Shown here: piece after piece, positions 5,171 to 12,215 of the stretch | Layout: each line of letters starts with the position of its first letter | Position numbering within the stretch: the stretch's first letter is position 1 | Source of the DNA: Chloroflexota bacterium | GTDB lineage: Bacteria; Chloroflexota; Anaerolineae; Anaerolineales; UBA11858 | NCBI GenBank assembly: GCA_030666985.1 | Contig: DAOUWT010000056.1 | Span: 1-12,392 of the forward strand | DNA: 12,392 bases | Direction of reading: 5' to 3' | The notes under the pieces: generated by a model | The model's input: the letters and a program-made list of their open reading frames with translations, nothing else | Told to the model about the DNA's origin: nothing | Database searches by the model: none | Position numbers and translations under genes: made by a program

Positions 5171-7528
5171 ATGGGTTCCCTATATCACCAAATTCTCAAT
5201 ATCCTTACCACCCCGCCGGGTAACCTAACCTACCACCTGGTGCTCGCCTTCGCGGCTGCCGGAGCATTACAAAGCGCCCTGAGCAGTTGGCGTCAAAGCG
5301 AGTTTCCCCAGGGGCGGCGGATGGTGATTGGTTTGGCGCTCTTGCTAGGGGTACGCGCAGCCCTCTTCCTGGGAGCGGGCCTCGTCTGGCAAGGGATCAC
5401 GCCCCCGCAGGCTCTGCTCCCCATCCTTGACCGGGTCATTACTATACTGGGCATCATCCTCATTGTGTGGCTGTGGTGTTTCCCAGAACCTAGCCAGACG
5501 CCCGACATAGCCAGCCTCTTATTAGGCTTTGTGACCCTGGTGCTGGGTATTTTCAATTACGTATGGGGGTCAGCCCAAGCCGCCGGGACGCCATATAACT
5601 CGACATGGTTCAATGTCGTCTGGGAAGTGGCCGCCTTGTTCGTCCTCCTTTTGGGAGGGGGATTGGTCGCTATGCGCCGCCCCAACGGGTGGGGATACGG
5701 TCTCACCATGCTGGGCGTCATGGCCGGGGGACACGCCCTCCACCTGGCCCTTCCCGCAGCGGGGAGCGATTTCCCCGGGGTGGTGCGTCTCGCGCAGATG
5801 GCGGCCTATCCCCTGCTTTTCCCCCTCCCCCAACGGTTTAGCCCCACCCCCAGCCACGCTCCCGCCCCCTCCTCCCAGCAAACACCTCTCCTGATCCACA
5901 AACGCCGCCGCTATAACGTGGAATCCCACATCCTGGAAGGGATCTTCAATATCTCCCCAGAAACCCCCCCGGAAGAACTTCAACTGACCATCACCCGCTT
6001 AAGCTCGCAAATTATGCTGGCCGATTTAAGTCTTTTGATATCCACCCCTGATGATCGAGGAAAAATGCACGTTGTCTGCGGGTATGACCTGATTAGAGAA
6101 GAGCAACTGGGAGGCATATCTATCTCTAGCAGCAAACTTCCCCTCCTCGCCACCGCCCTCCGCCGGGGACAAGCTCTGCGCCTCCCTGCTAGCAGCACAT
6201 CCCAAGACTTTCTCAACTTGAGCAAGCTGTTGCGGCTGGGCCGGGCCGGGCACTTGCTGTCAGCGCCGCTTATTCTCACCAATGAAGAGGAAAAATTTGG
6301 CCTGATATTACTATCGCCTTACTCGAACCGCAGTTGGAGCAAAGCCGACCAAGAATATATCATCCATCTGACAAAAGCAATCCGAAAGGCCCTCGCCAGA
6401 GATACCGAAACCCCCGCCTTACGCAAACAACTTAGCAACACACAACAAATACTAGAAAGCGCTCAAAGAGAGTTAGAGGAAACCAGAGAACATACCCAAA
6501 CTCTCCACGATAAGGTCAACTCGCTCCAAAAGCAAGCCGAAGGATCCCAAGACAGCTCTCAAAAGCTAGAGAAGCTCCAGGATGCGCAAGAAAAAACACA
6601 CGAAATAATTGCTAATTTAGAAGTCGAAAAAACAGAGCTTGAAGAACAACTCGAAAAACTTGGCAAGCGTGCCCTCCCAGCACCCGACAAACAATTGAAA
6701 AAGGAGCTTAAGTTAGCCCTGGGAGAAGTCGCTCGCCTCAAGAATATACTGGTAGAAGCTGATCAAAAGCTCGAAAGCTTCAAAAGACAATCTAAAGAGG
6801 CGGGAGCACTATCTGAGACTCAAATGAAGTCGGTTTCAGCCCTGACCCAAGAGCTGCGCCAGCCCCTCGCTTCTATGGTGGGATACACGGACATTCTCTT
6901 AGGGGAATCGGTCGGCATTCTAGGCTCTCTGCAAAGACAGTTCTTAGAGCGAATTAGGGCATCCACCGAACGCATAAGAGCGCTGCTGAATACTGTAATA
7001 GAAGAAGCCGCCATTGACATTGAATCCCTCTCCCTTGACCCAAGTGCAGTGAGTTTGAGCGAGGCCATTGACCACGCCATTACCGAAATTAGCGCTCAGA
7101 TTCGGGAAAAACAGATTTCCATGCGAGTTGATCTGCCCAAAAAATTGCTGAAGCTGCTCATAGATCAAGACAGCCTGCACCAAATTCTCCTCAACCTGCT
7201 CAAAAATGCCAGCGGCGTAACTCCTCCCGAAGGAGAAATTCTCATTAGAGCCAGAGATTACGATGAGTTGAGCGAACAAAACTTTGCTCTCGTACAGATA
7301 GCAGACCAGGGGGGAGGTATTCCTGTTAATGAAATGCCGCGCGTTTTCTCACGGCTTTACAACACAGCAGATGTTGAAGGAGTTGGGGATCAGGGGACAG
7401 GATTATCGATTGTAAAAACCCTGGTGGAAGCCCAGCAAGGTCGTGTTTGGGTGGATAGTGAAGAGGGGGTTGGGGCAACTTTTAGTTTGCTGCTTCCTCT
7501 GGCGGCCGATGAGATGGATGATGTATGA
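5171..7528 (+). CDS. Membrane sensor with GAF-like and histidine-kinase-like domains, phosphoacceptor His replaced
   Basis: From the ATG at 5171 the protein has 785 residues. About six to seven hydrophobic segments span residues 20-218, followed by a Pro-rich linker, a GAF-like domain (about 250-405), a long charged coiled coil (about 415-555), a HisKA-like helical pair (about 550-620) and a HATPase_c domain. The ATPase shows an N box (LLNLLKNA, N675 and N679), a G1 box (DQGGGI, D712), an F-box-like stretch (RVFSRLY) and a G2 box (GDQGTGLS, 739-746), so ATP binding looks intact. The H-box reads TQELRQPLASM, where SHELRTP is usual: Q560 takes the place of the phosphorylated histidine. Autophosphorylation at the canonical site should be impossible. 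It may act as a non-catalytic sensor or scaffold. An ATG at 5105 is an alternative but less likely start. It is coupled to the LysM gene by ATGA. Confidence 0.82.
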   Translation: MGSLYHQILNILTTPPGNLTYHLVLAFAAAGALQSALSSWRQSEFPQGRRMVIGLALLLGVRAALFLGAGLVWQGITPPQALLPILDRVITILGIILIVWLWCFPEPSQTPDIASLLLGFVTLVLGIFNYVWGSAQAAGTPYNSTWFNVVWEVAALFVLLLGGGLVAMRRPNGWGYGLTMLGVMAGGHALHLALPAAGSDFPGVVRLAQMAAYPLLFPLPQRFSPTPSHAPAPSSQQTPLLIHKRRRYNVESHILEGIFNISPETPPEELQLTITRLSSQIMLADLSLLISTPDDRGKMHVVCGYDLIREEQLGGISISSSKLPLLATALRRGQALRLPASSTSQDFLNLSKLLRLGRAGHLLSAPLILTNEEEKFGLILLSPYSNRSWSKADQEYIIHLTKAIRKALARDTETPALRKQLSNTQQILESAQRELEETREHTQTLHDKVNSLQKQAEGSQDSSQKLEKLQDAQEKTHEIIANLEVEKTELEEQLEKLGKRALPAPDKQLKKELKLALGEVARLKNILVEADQKLESFKRQSKEAGALSETQMKSVSALTQELRQPLASMVGYTDILLGESVGILGSLQRQFLERIRASTERIRALLNTVIEEAAIDIESLSLDPSAVSLSEAIDHAITEISAQIREKQISMRVDLPKKLLKLLIDQDSLHQILLNLLKNASGVTPPEGEILIRARDYDELSEQNFALVQIADQGGGIPVNEMPRVFSRLYNTADVEGVGDQGTGLSIVKTLVEAQQGRVWVDSEEGVGATFSLLLPLAADEMDDV

Positions 7529-8415
7529 GCAATTACCGGCAGGTATTCACAGGGATAATAACGGCTCTCATTTCGGGGGGACTTGTCCTGGGGAGCTTGG
7601 CAATTTCGCTGGCCGAGGGGGAGACTGGGATGGGGATAGCGGTATCCCCATCCCCTAGCGCTTCTCCAACCGTGGTGGTATCCCCAACCGTGGGGGAGGT
7701 TACACCCTCTGACATGGGGGGTGAGACTGCAAACCCTGAGCAGAGTCCTACCCCGGAGTCTTCTGCCACTCCCCGGCCCACCTCCTGCCCCCCTCCCCCC
7801 GGCTGGATAGAGATCACCGTACAAGTGGGTGACACGCTAGAAAGTCTCGCCCAAATCTACCATACCACCCCAGATATACTCGCCAAAGCCAATTGTTTAC
7901 TATCTTCCCAGATACATCCTGGCTCAACCCTCTACGTTCCCAAGATAGAACCTACCCAGCCATCTCCGCCATGCGGCCCCCCTCCCGGCTGGATTCTCTA
8001 CACGGTACAAGAAGATGATAACTTGTACCGCTTGAGTCTTGCTTTTAGCACTACTGTATGGGAGCTTCAGGTAGCCAATTGCATGGGAAGCTCAACATAT
8101 ATTCGGGCTGGGCAAAGAATTTATGTGCCTAATGTACCCACCATAGTTGTCCCCCCCACAGAAACCGCGACACCAACGATCACGCTCACGGCTACGCTGA
8201 CGGCTACGCTGACGGCTACGCTGACGCCTACGCTTGGCCCCTCCCCCACGCCCACGCTAAGCCTCACCCCATCGCTCACGCCCACGATAACGCCCACCCC
8301 CACGGCAAGCCTCACGCCCACCGATACGCTCACACCCTCCCTTATCCCCCCAACGGATACACCCACCACCGCTCCCACAGCAACTGATACCAACACGCCA
8401 TCTCCGACCCCGTAG
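7525..8415 (+). CDS. Membrane-anchored protein with two LysM domains and a Thr/Pro/Ser-rich tail
   Basis: The 296-residue product starts with a short basic N-terminus and a hydrophobic segment (about 8-30) that acts as a signal anchor or signal peptide. A low-complexity Ser/Thr/Pro linker follows to about residue 87. Two LysM domains lie at about 95-139 (ITVQVGDTLESLAQIY... STLYVPK) and 156-202 (YTVQEDDNLYRLSLAF... QRIYVPN), which should bind N-acetylglucosamine-containing glycans outside the membrane. Each LysM has a cysteine just before it and one in its ANC motif (C88/C124, C150/C186), suggesting one disulfide per domain. Residues 203-296 are an extended T/P/S tail, a likely surface stalk or glycosylation zone. 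No LPXTG motif is seen. The start overlaps the kinase-like stop as ATGA, so the two are probably made together. Confidence 0.85.
   Translation: MSNYRQVFTGIITALISGGLVLGSLAISLAEGETGMGIAVSPSPSASPTVVVSPTVGEVTPSDMGGETANPEQSPTPESSATPRPTSCPPPPGWIEITVQVGDTLESLAQIYHTTPDILAKANCLLSSQIHPGSTLYVPKIEPTQPSPPCGPPPGWILYTVQEDDNLYRLSLAFSTTVWELQVANCMGSSTYIRAGQRIYVPNVPTIVVPPTETATPTITLTATLTATLTATLTPTLGPSPTPTLSLTPSLTPTITPTPTASLTPTDTLTPSLIPPTDTPTTAPTATDTNTPSPTP
8182..8235. repeat. In-gene 12-bp repeat coding for TATL
   Basis: Nine 6-bp units in register (ACGCTC, ACGGCT, ACGCTG and so on) include three perfect tandem copies of ACGGCTACGCTG at 8188-8223. They encode the TATLTATLTATL part of the T/P/S tail of the LysM protein. 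Copy number changes would keep the frame, so the tail length can vary between strains. Confidence 0.8.
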
Positions 8416-8427
8416 GCGGCAGAGGAG

Positions 8428-8555
8428 CAGGAGAACAGGAGGGCAGGGGAGCAGGAGGGCAGAGGAGCAGGGGAGCAGGAGGGCAGGGGGGCAGGAGGGC
8501 AGGGGAGCAGGAGGGCAGGGGAGCAGGAGGGCAGGGGAGCAGGGGAGCAGGAGAA
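8428..8555. repeat. Purine-rich array of sixteen 8-bp units (CAGGRGRG)
   Basis: Sixteen 8-bp units in perfect register fill this stretch. CAGGAGGG and CAGGGGAG alternate for most of it, and CAGGAGAA stands at both ends. The array begins 12 bases after the LysM gene stop. One strand is almost entirely purine apart from one C per unit. The period is not a multiple of three, so it is not a coding repeat. Similar GGAGCAGGGGAGCAGG-type intergenic arrays are familiar from cyanobacteria and Chloroflexota. No hairpin or T-run marks a terminator here. Confidence 0.85.
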
Positions 8556-8565
8556 CAGGTGCGGA

Positions 8566-8637
8566 GAGCCAAAAGATGCAAAAGATGCAGAGGACGTGAC
8601 ACCAATCCCTAATACCTAATACCTAATACCCAATACC
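8566..8637. repeat. Second copy of the 9-bp/heptamer tail module, inverted relative to the one behind holA
   Basis: The block contains two 9-bp-type units (AAAGATGCA twice), then a GACACCAATCCC junction and three TAATACC heptamers plus variants up to 8637. Positions 8597-8624 are a perfect 28-base match to 169-196 on the other strand. The adjacent part matches 197-240 with a few substitutions and one 9-bp unit fewer. Read in the frame of the LysM gene it gives EPKDAKDAEDVTPIPNT and a stop, against KDTEDTENMTPIPNT and a stop in the holA-side copy. Confidence 0.85.
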
Positions 8638-8671
8638 CAATTTCCCAACATACCAAAATCAAGGAGGAAAG

Positions 8672-9775
8672 ATGTTACAAGGCAAAGGATTTTATATTTG
8701 GAAGATTGAAAAATGCGAGCATGGCGATGTGGATGAAATAGCCGGAAAAGCCGCTGCCGCCAATTTTAGCCATGTGCTCATTAAAATTGCCGATGGGACT
8801 TATACTTATAACTACGATTGGGATCATCATAGTGACCTTGTACCTCCTCTAGCCAAAAAGTTGCGTGAGTTTGGGATTGAGGTATGGGGATGGCATTTTG
8901 TGTATGGGGATGAACCCAAAGAAGAGGCCCAAAAGGCTATTCAACGCATCCATGAGTTAGACCTGGATGGATACGTCATCAACGCCGAAGGTAGTTATGC
9001 CCAAGGCGATAAAGAGCCAGCCGCGCGAACATTTATGAACCTGCTAACTAATAACGTACAGAATGTGCCGCTTGCTTTAAGCTCTTATCGTTATCCTTCT
9101 TACCACCCAAAATTGCCTTGGGATGTTTTCTTGTCCAAGTGCGACTATAACATGCCCCAGGTTTATTGGCTGAAAGCGCATAACCCAGGAGAGCAATTGA
9201 GACGCAGTGTGCGCGAGTTCCAGAACATGAAGTACAGGCCGCCTATTATCCCCACAGGGGCAGCTTTTACCGAGTGGGGGTGGTCGCCCACCGCTGGGGA
9301 GGTGGAAGAATTTCTGAAAATGGCTAAATCTCTCAATTTGAGAGCGGCCAATTTTTGGGAGTGGGAAAACTGCCGCCTAAAACTCCCCGCGAATGTGTGG
9401 CGGACTATTCATGACTTCCCTTGGGAAATCGCCCCACCTCCCCCAACAGACATAGCTGAAGTCTACATTAGGGCCCTCAACAGCCATTCCCCCGATGAAG
9501 TGGTGAAGCTCTATACCTCTACAGCTGTTCACATTACCCCTTCACGCACCATTCAGGGAAAAAGTGCCATAAAGAAATGGTATGCTTCGGTTTTCGAGCA
9601 AATGCTGCCTAATGCGACCTTTAGGCTAACGGGGTACTCCGGGACCGGAAGTTCCCGGCACGTGGCCTGGACGGCTCAGTCTTCGAATGGGAATGTCAAA
9701 AATGGAAATGATACGTTGGGGTTGATCAAGGGTGAGATCGCTTATCATTTCTCTCTTTTCTCGGTAACAGGGTAG
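8672..9775 (+). CDS. TIM-barrel glycoside-hydrolase-like protein with C-terminal NTF2/SnoaL-like domain
   Basis: The 367-residue protein has two parts. Residues 1-252 read like a TIM-barrel related to glycoside hydrolase family 25 or DUF1906-type enzymes: GKGFYIWKIE, FSHVLIKIADG (32-42), FGIEVWGWHFVYGDEP (67-82), DGYVINAEGSY (99-109), MPQVYWLKAH and AANFWEWEN (225-233). E106, E230 or E232 are candidate catalytic acids, but I cannot assign them. After a PPPPTD linker, residues 258-365 look like an NTF2/SnoaL-type domain (IAEVYIRALNSHSPDEVVKLYTSTAVHITP). There is no signal peptide, so secretion would need another route or the protein is cytosolic. An AAGGAGG ribosome site at 8661-8667 fixes the start. 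Cell-wall cleavage is one possibility, suggested by the fold and by the LysM neighbour, and is unproven. Confidence 0.7.
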   Translation: MLQGKGFYIWKIEKCEHGDVDEIAGKAAAANFSHVLIKIADGTYTYNYDWDHHSDLVPPLAKKLREFGIEVWGWHFVYGDEPKEEAQKAIQRIHELDLDGYVINAEGSYAQGDKEPAARTFMNLLTNNVQNVPLALSSYRYPSYHPKLPWDVFLSKCDYNMPQVYWLKAHNPGEQLRRSVREFQNMKYRPPIIPTGAAFTEWGWSPTAGEVEEFLKMAKSLNLRAANFWEWENCRLKLPANVWRTIHDFPWEIAPPPPTDIAEVYIRALNSHSPDEVVKLYTSTAVHITPSRTIQGKSAIKKWYASVFEQMLPNATFRLTGYSGTGSSRHVAWTAQSSNGNVKNGNDTLGLIKGEIAYHFSLFSVTG

Positions 9776-10105
9776 GGGGTTTTTTCATACAACTACAGCG
9801 GATGGAGAAAAAAACGGATATGGGCCGCGGATTCGTTATTCCAAATTCGTTGTAGTCTCCCCGTGCCCATTGGAGCGGTTTTTCCCTTTGCGATCTCCCG
9901 CCGGAGGGTGATGCTGCAAGTTAGCGATGGTGTTGACTCTTAAATGTGAATGGTAAGCGTAACAACGATATCAGAGAAAAGCATTAATGAAAATGGGTTA
10001 TCGTCAAATTCATATTACAAAGCATCTTGGAGATGAAAAACCTTTTCTGGCAAAGCAATATCAAACTTTGTTTATCAATTGCAATACATGTAAAACAAAA
10101 ATAAC
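9776..10105. other. Intergenic stretch before the RloAB unit
   Basis: Composition shifts here from the GC-rich hydrolase gene to AT-rich DNA at roughly 9940, which probably marks the left border of the RloAB island. A T-run at 9779-9785 follows the hydrolase stop without a clear stem. A 40-codon open frame at 9987-10109 begins MKMGYRQIHITKHLG and ends with a CNTC motif, but it lacks a convincing ribosome site. It ends inside the -35 box of the next promoter and is not called as a gene. No RNA gene or strong repeat was found. Confidence 0.5.
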
Positions 10106-10134
10106 TTGACTTTTTTGCAGAAATACTGTAAAAT
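10106..10134 (+). promoter_or_regulatory. Sigma70-type promoter of the RloAB unit
   Basis: TTGACT (10106-10111) and TAAAAT (10129-10134) are separated by exactly 17 bases, with TG just upstream of the -10 box (extended -10 type). The predicted start lies about 20 bases before an AAGGAG ribosome site and the ATG at 10161. No operator-like palindrome is obvious between them. Confidence 0.75.
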
Positions 10135-10160
10135 GGAGTTATAAATCAAGGAGAGAGACA

Positions 10161-11483
10161 ATGTTAATAAATTTTAGCTTTAAAAACTTTAAGGGATTTA
10201 GGGACGAGCAAGTGTTAAGCTTGGTTGCTAGTAAAGATAAAAAATACACTAATAATGTGATTGAACTTGACAATATAAAAGACTTGAACTTACTGCGCAG
10301 CGTTGTTATGTATGGTGCAAATGCATCAGGTAAAACAACTGTCTTGGACGCCTTGAATTTTTGTACAAGATTTATCCGAGAATCAGCTAAATATGGCCCT
10401 AGTAAGAAAATCCCTGTCAAACCATTTATGCTTGATGCTGACAGTAAATCTGAGCCAGTTGAATTTGAATTTGCATTTATTCAAGAAAATGTTAGATATC
10501 AGTATGGTTTTGTAGTTACTCGAGAGCGTGTACTCAAAGAATGGTTGATGTCTTACCCAAAAGGGCGTGTGCGGAAACTGTTCTATCGGGAATATCAAGA
10601 AAGCACTGATAAAAGCTTATACGAATTCGGTACGTACTTTCAGGGTGAAAAGAATAAGTTAAAAGAGCTCACCGGTCCCAATTCTTTGTTCCTATCCACA
10701 GGCGCAGTATTTAATACCCCGCAGCTTGTAAAAGTATATAAATGGTTTATTGAAAAACTGTATGGTGTAAAAGCTCGCGATCTTAATTCTCGAATGTTTT
10801 CTCATTTTATGACAGATGATGAATATTTGGCAAAAATTCAAGAATTAATTAAGTTCGCTGATTTTGGAATAAATACTATCGAAGTCACTGAAGTAAGAAT
10901 GAATTTTGACAAAGAATTACCTGATGACGCACCAAGTAAGATAGTTAGTTTTACGGAAGCGTTGAGAACATTTATAGAAGACGCTGCAGAAGTTGCTAAT
11001 ATAGAACTTGATGAAGACCCCATTGTTCTTAAAGTGGAGATGGTGCATACTATTGGGGATACTTCAATTCCATTATCCTTAGAAGAAGAATCTGCTGGCA
11101 CGCAACAATACTTTGCGTTAAGCTTTCCTATTTTAGATGCTTTGTTAAATGGGCATGTCTTATTTGTTGATGAATTAGATAGTAGTCTCCACCCATTGCT
11201 GGTTCAATCAATCGTGAACTTATTTCACAATCCGTCTATAAACACAAAAGGCGCACAATTAATTTTCAACACTCATGATACAACATTATTAAATTTATCG
11301 TTGTTTCGTCGTGATCAAATATGGTTTGTTGAAAAAGACCAGGATGCTTCTTCTCATATTTATTCTCTGCTAGATTACAGTCCACGAAAAGATGAAGCTT
11401 TAGAAAAAGGATACCTTCAAGGCAGGTATGGCGCAATTCCGTTTTTGGGTATTGTGCCCAAGGAGGTTTTCCAAATTGGCTAG
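10161..11483 (+). CDS. rloA: RloA/AbiLi-type AAA (ABC-like) ATPase
   Basis: The 440-residue product matches the AAA_21-type ATPases called RloA or AbiLi. It opens with INFSFKNFKGFRDEQVLSL, the usual first strand of this class. Walker A is GANASGKTT at 52-60, an ABC-type signature is ESAGTQQYFAL at 310-320, Walker B is LFVDELDSSLHPLL with D337 and E338, and the H-loop is NTHDTTLL. All ATPase elements are intact. Such ATPases pair with nuclease-like partners in phage defence (AbiL in Lactococcus, Rlo genes near type I restriction loci, and the broader OLD/PARIS-like group). The start follows AAGGAG and a good promoter. The gene is AT-rich like its partner, indicating transfer. Its last eight bases overlap the probable rloB start. 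Confidence 0.85.
   Translation: MLINFSFKNFKGFRDEQVLSLVASKDKKYTNNVIELDNIKDLNLLRSVVMYGANASGKTTVLDALNFCTRFIRESAKYGPSKKIPVKPFMLDADSKSEPVEFEFAFIQENVRYQYGFVVTRERVLKEWLMSYPKGRVRKLFYREYQESTDKSLYEFGTYFQGEKNKLKELTGPNSLFLSTGAVFNTPQLVKVYKWFIEKLYGVKARDLNSRMFSHFMTDDEYLAKIQELIKFADFGINTIEVTEVRMNFDKELPDDAPSKIVSFTEALRTFIEDAAEVANIELDEDPIVLKVEMVHTIGDTSIPLSLEEESAGTQQYFALSFPILDALLNGHVLFVDELDSSLHPLLVQSIVNLFHNPSINTKGAQLIFNTHDTTLLNLSLFRRDQIWFVEKDQDASSHIYSLLDYSPRKDEALEKGYLQGRYGAIPFLGIVPKEVFQIG
11461..11466 (+). promoter_or_regulatory. Strong ribosome binding site deciding the TTG start of rloB
   Basis: AGGAGG lies within the end of rloA, nine bases before a TTG at 11476-11478. No ATG or GTG is at suitable spacing. 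The in-frame ATG at 11428 has no Shine-Dalgarno and would add 16 residues (MAQFRFWVLCPRRFSK) that look like out-of-frame rloA sequence. Confidence 0.75.
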
Positions 11484-12108
11484 GACACCAAAACCCTCTG
11501 GACGAAAAACTGGAAAATCTCAATCAGTTAAAGATTTAAGCAGAGTACGAGGATATAAAACGCCTAAAAAAGTCATAGTTGTTGTATGTGAGGGAGAAAA
11601 GACAGAGCGGCTTTATTTTGAAACAATGAGGCAAAACCTGAGAATACCATCACTGTCTTTAAAAGTTATACATGACCAGAATGCGCCTATTTCCGTAGTA
11701 AACAGAGCTGTACGAGAGAAAACAGATTTACAGACGGGCGATGAGGTTTGGTGTATTATTGATGTTGAGCAAAAAGGAACCAATCCTACATTTTCTCAAG
11801 CAGTAAACATAGCGAGAATATCAAAGCTAAACCTAGCAATCACAAACCCTGCTTTTGAGTATTGGTATTTATTGCATTTTGAGTGTACTGATCAACCTTT
11901 TATGAATGCAGACAAAGTAACGGCTCAATTAAAAAAGTACTTGCCAAATTATGAGAAAGTGGTTGATTATAATGATATTGGCGATAAAACAGAGACAGCC
12001 ATTGAAAATGCTCGTAAATTAAGAAAAAATTCTGAAAATAATTGGAGGAATTTCCCAAATTCATCTACAGGTGCAGATGAACTTGTAGATGCAATATTGA
12101 AAATGTGA
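11476..12108 (+). CDS. rloB: RloB/AbiLii-type TOPRIM-like protein
   Basis: From the TTG at 11476 the product has 210 residues and fits the RloB-like family (PF13707). Key features are VIVVVCEGEKTERLYF at 33-48 (E39 and E41), CIIDVEQ at 93-99 (D96, E98) and NPAFEYWYLLHFE at 124-136. The EG...DxE pattern is TOPRIM-like, as in the nuclease-type effectors of ATPase-coupled defence systems. It probably cleaves or binds nucleic acid when released or activated by the RloA ATPase; this is inferred from related systems, not visible here. It overlaps rloA by eight bases, so the two are translationally coupled. An ATG at 11428 in the same frame is a less likely start. A terminator follows 26 bases after the stop. 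Confidence 0.85.
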   Translation: MARTPKPSGRKTGKSQSVKDLSRVRGYKTPKKVIVVVCEGEKTERLYFETMRQNLRIPSLSLKVIHDQNAPISVVNRAVREKTDLQTGDEVWCIIDVEQKGTNPTFSQAVNIARISKLNLAITNPAFEYWYLLHFECTDQPFMNADKVTAQLKKYLPNYEKVVDYNDIGDKTETAIENARKLRKNSENNWRNFPNSSTGADELVDAILKM

Positions 12109-12134
12109 CAAGCGAAATGACTTTATTAAACCAG

Positions 12135-12167
12135 AAGGACTAGCATATTATACGCTAGTCCTTTTTT
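12135..12167 (+). terminator. Intrinsic terminator of the RloAB unit
   Basis: AAGGACTAGC (12135-12144) pairs perfectly with GCTAGTCCTT (12154-12163) around a 9-base loop. A run of six T (12162-12167), then G and eight more T, follows. This is a textbook rho-independent terminator on the plus strand. It lies between convergent genes and could also limit read-through from the alpha-2-macroglobulin gene. Confidence 0.92.
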
Positions 12168-12174
12168 GTTTTTT

Positions 12175-12213
12175 AATCCGCGAGAATCCGCCGAATCAGC
12201 GTCATCCGCGTTC
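12175..12213. repeat. Degenerate ATCCGCG-type repeats
   Basis: Several imperfect units related to AATCCGCG (12175-12182, then AATCCGCC, AATCAGCG and CATCCGCG) lie between the terminator and the stop of the alpha-2-macroglobulin gene. They look like a decayed short tandem repeat with a unit of about 9-10 bp. The inverted 8-mer CGCGGATT occurs at 9826-9833 on the other side of the RloAB unit. Confidence 0.45.
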
Positions 12214-12215
12214 CA

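Noticed and set aside
5293..5983. Antisense open frames inside the membrane part of the kinase-like gene
   Set aside because: They are GC-rich shadows without ribosome sites or conserved motifs, lying opposite a well-supported gene.
8121..8605. Minus-strand frames rich in V/G/S and P/A/L/S/C
   Set aside because: They mirror the Thr/Pro tail repeats and the 8-bp purine array and are low complexity throughout.
11428..11475. ATG at 11428 as the start of rloB
   Set aside because: It has no Shine-Dalgarno and lies far inside rloA. AGGAGG before the TTG at 11476 explains initiation better.
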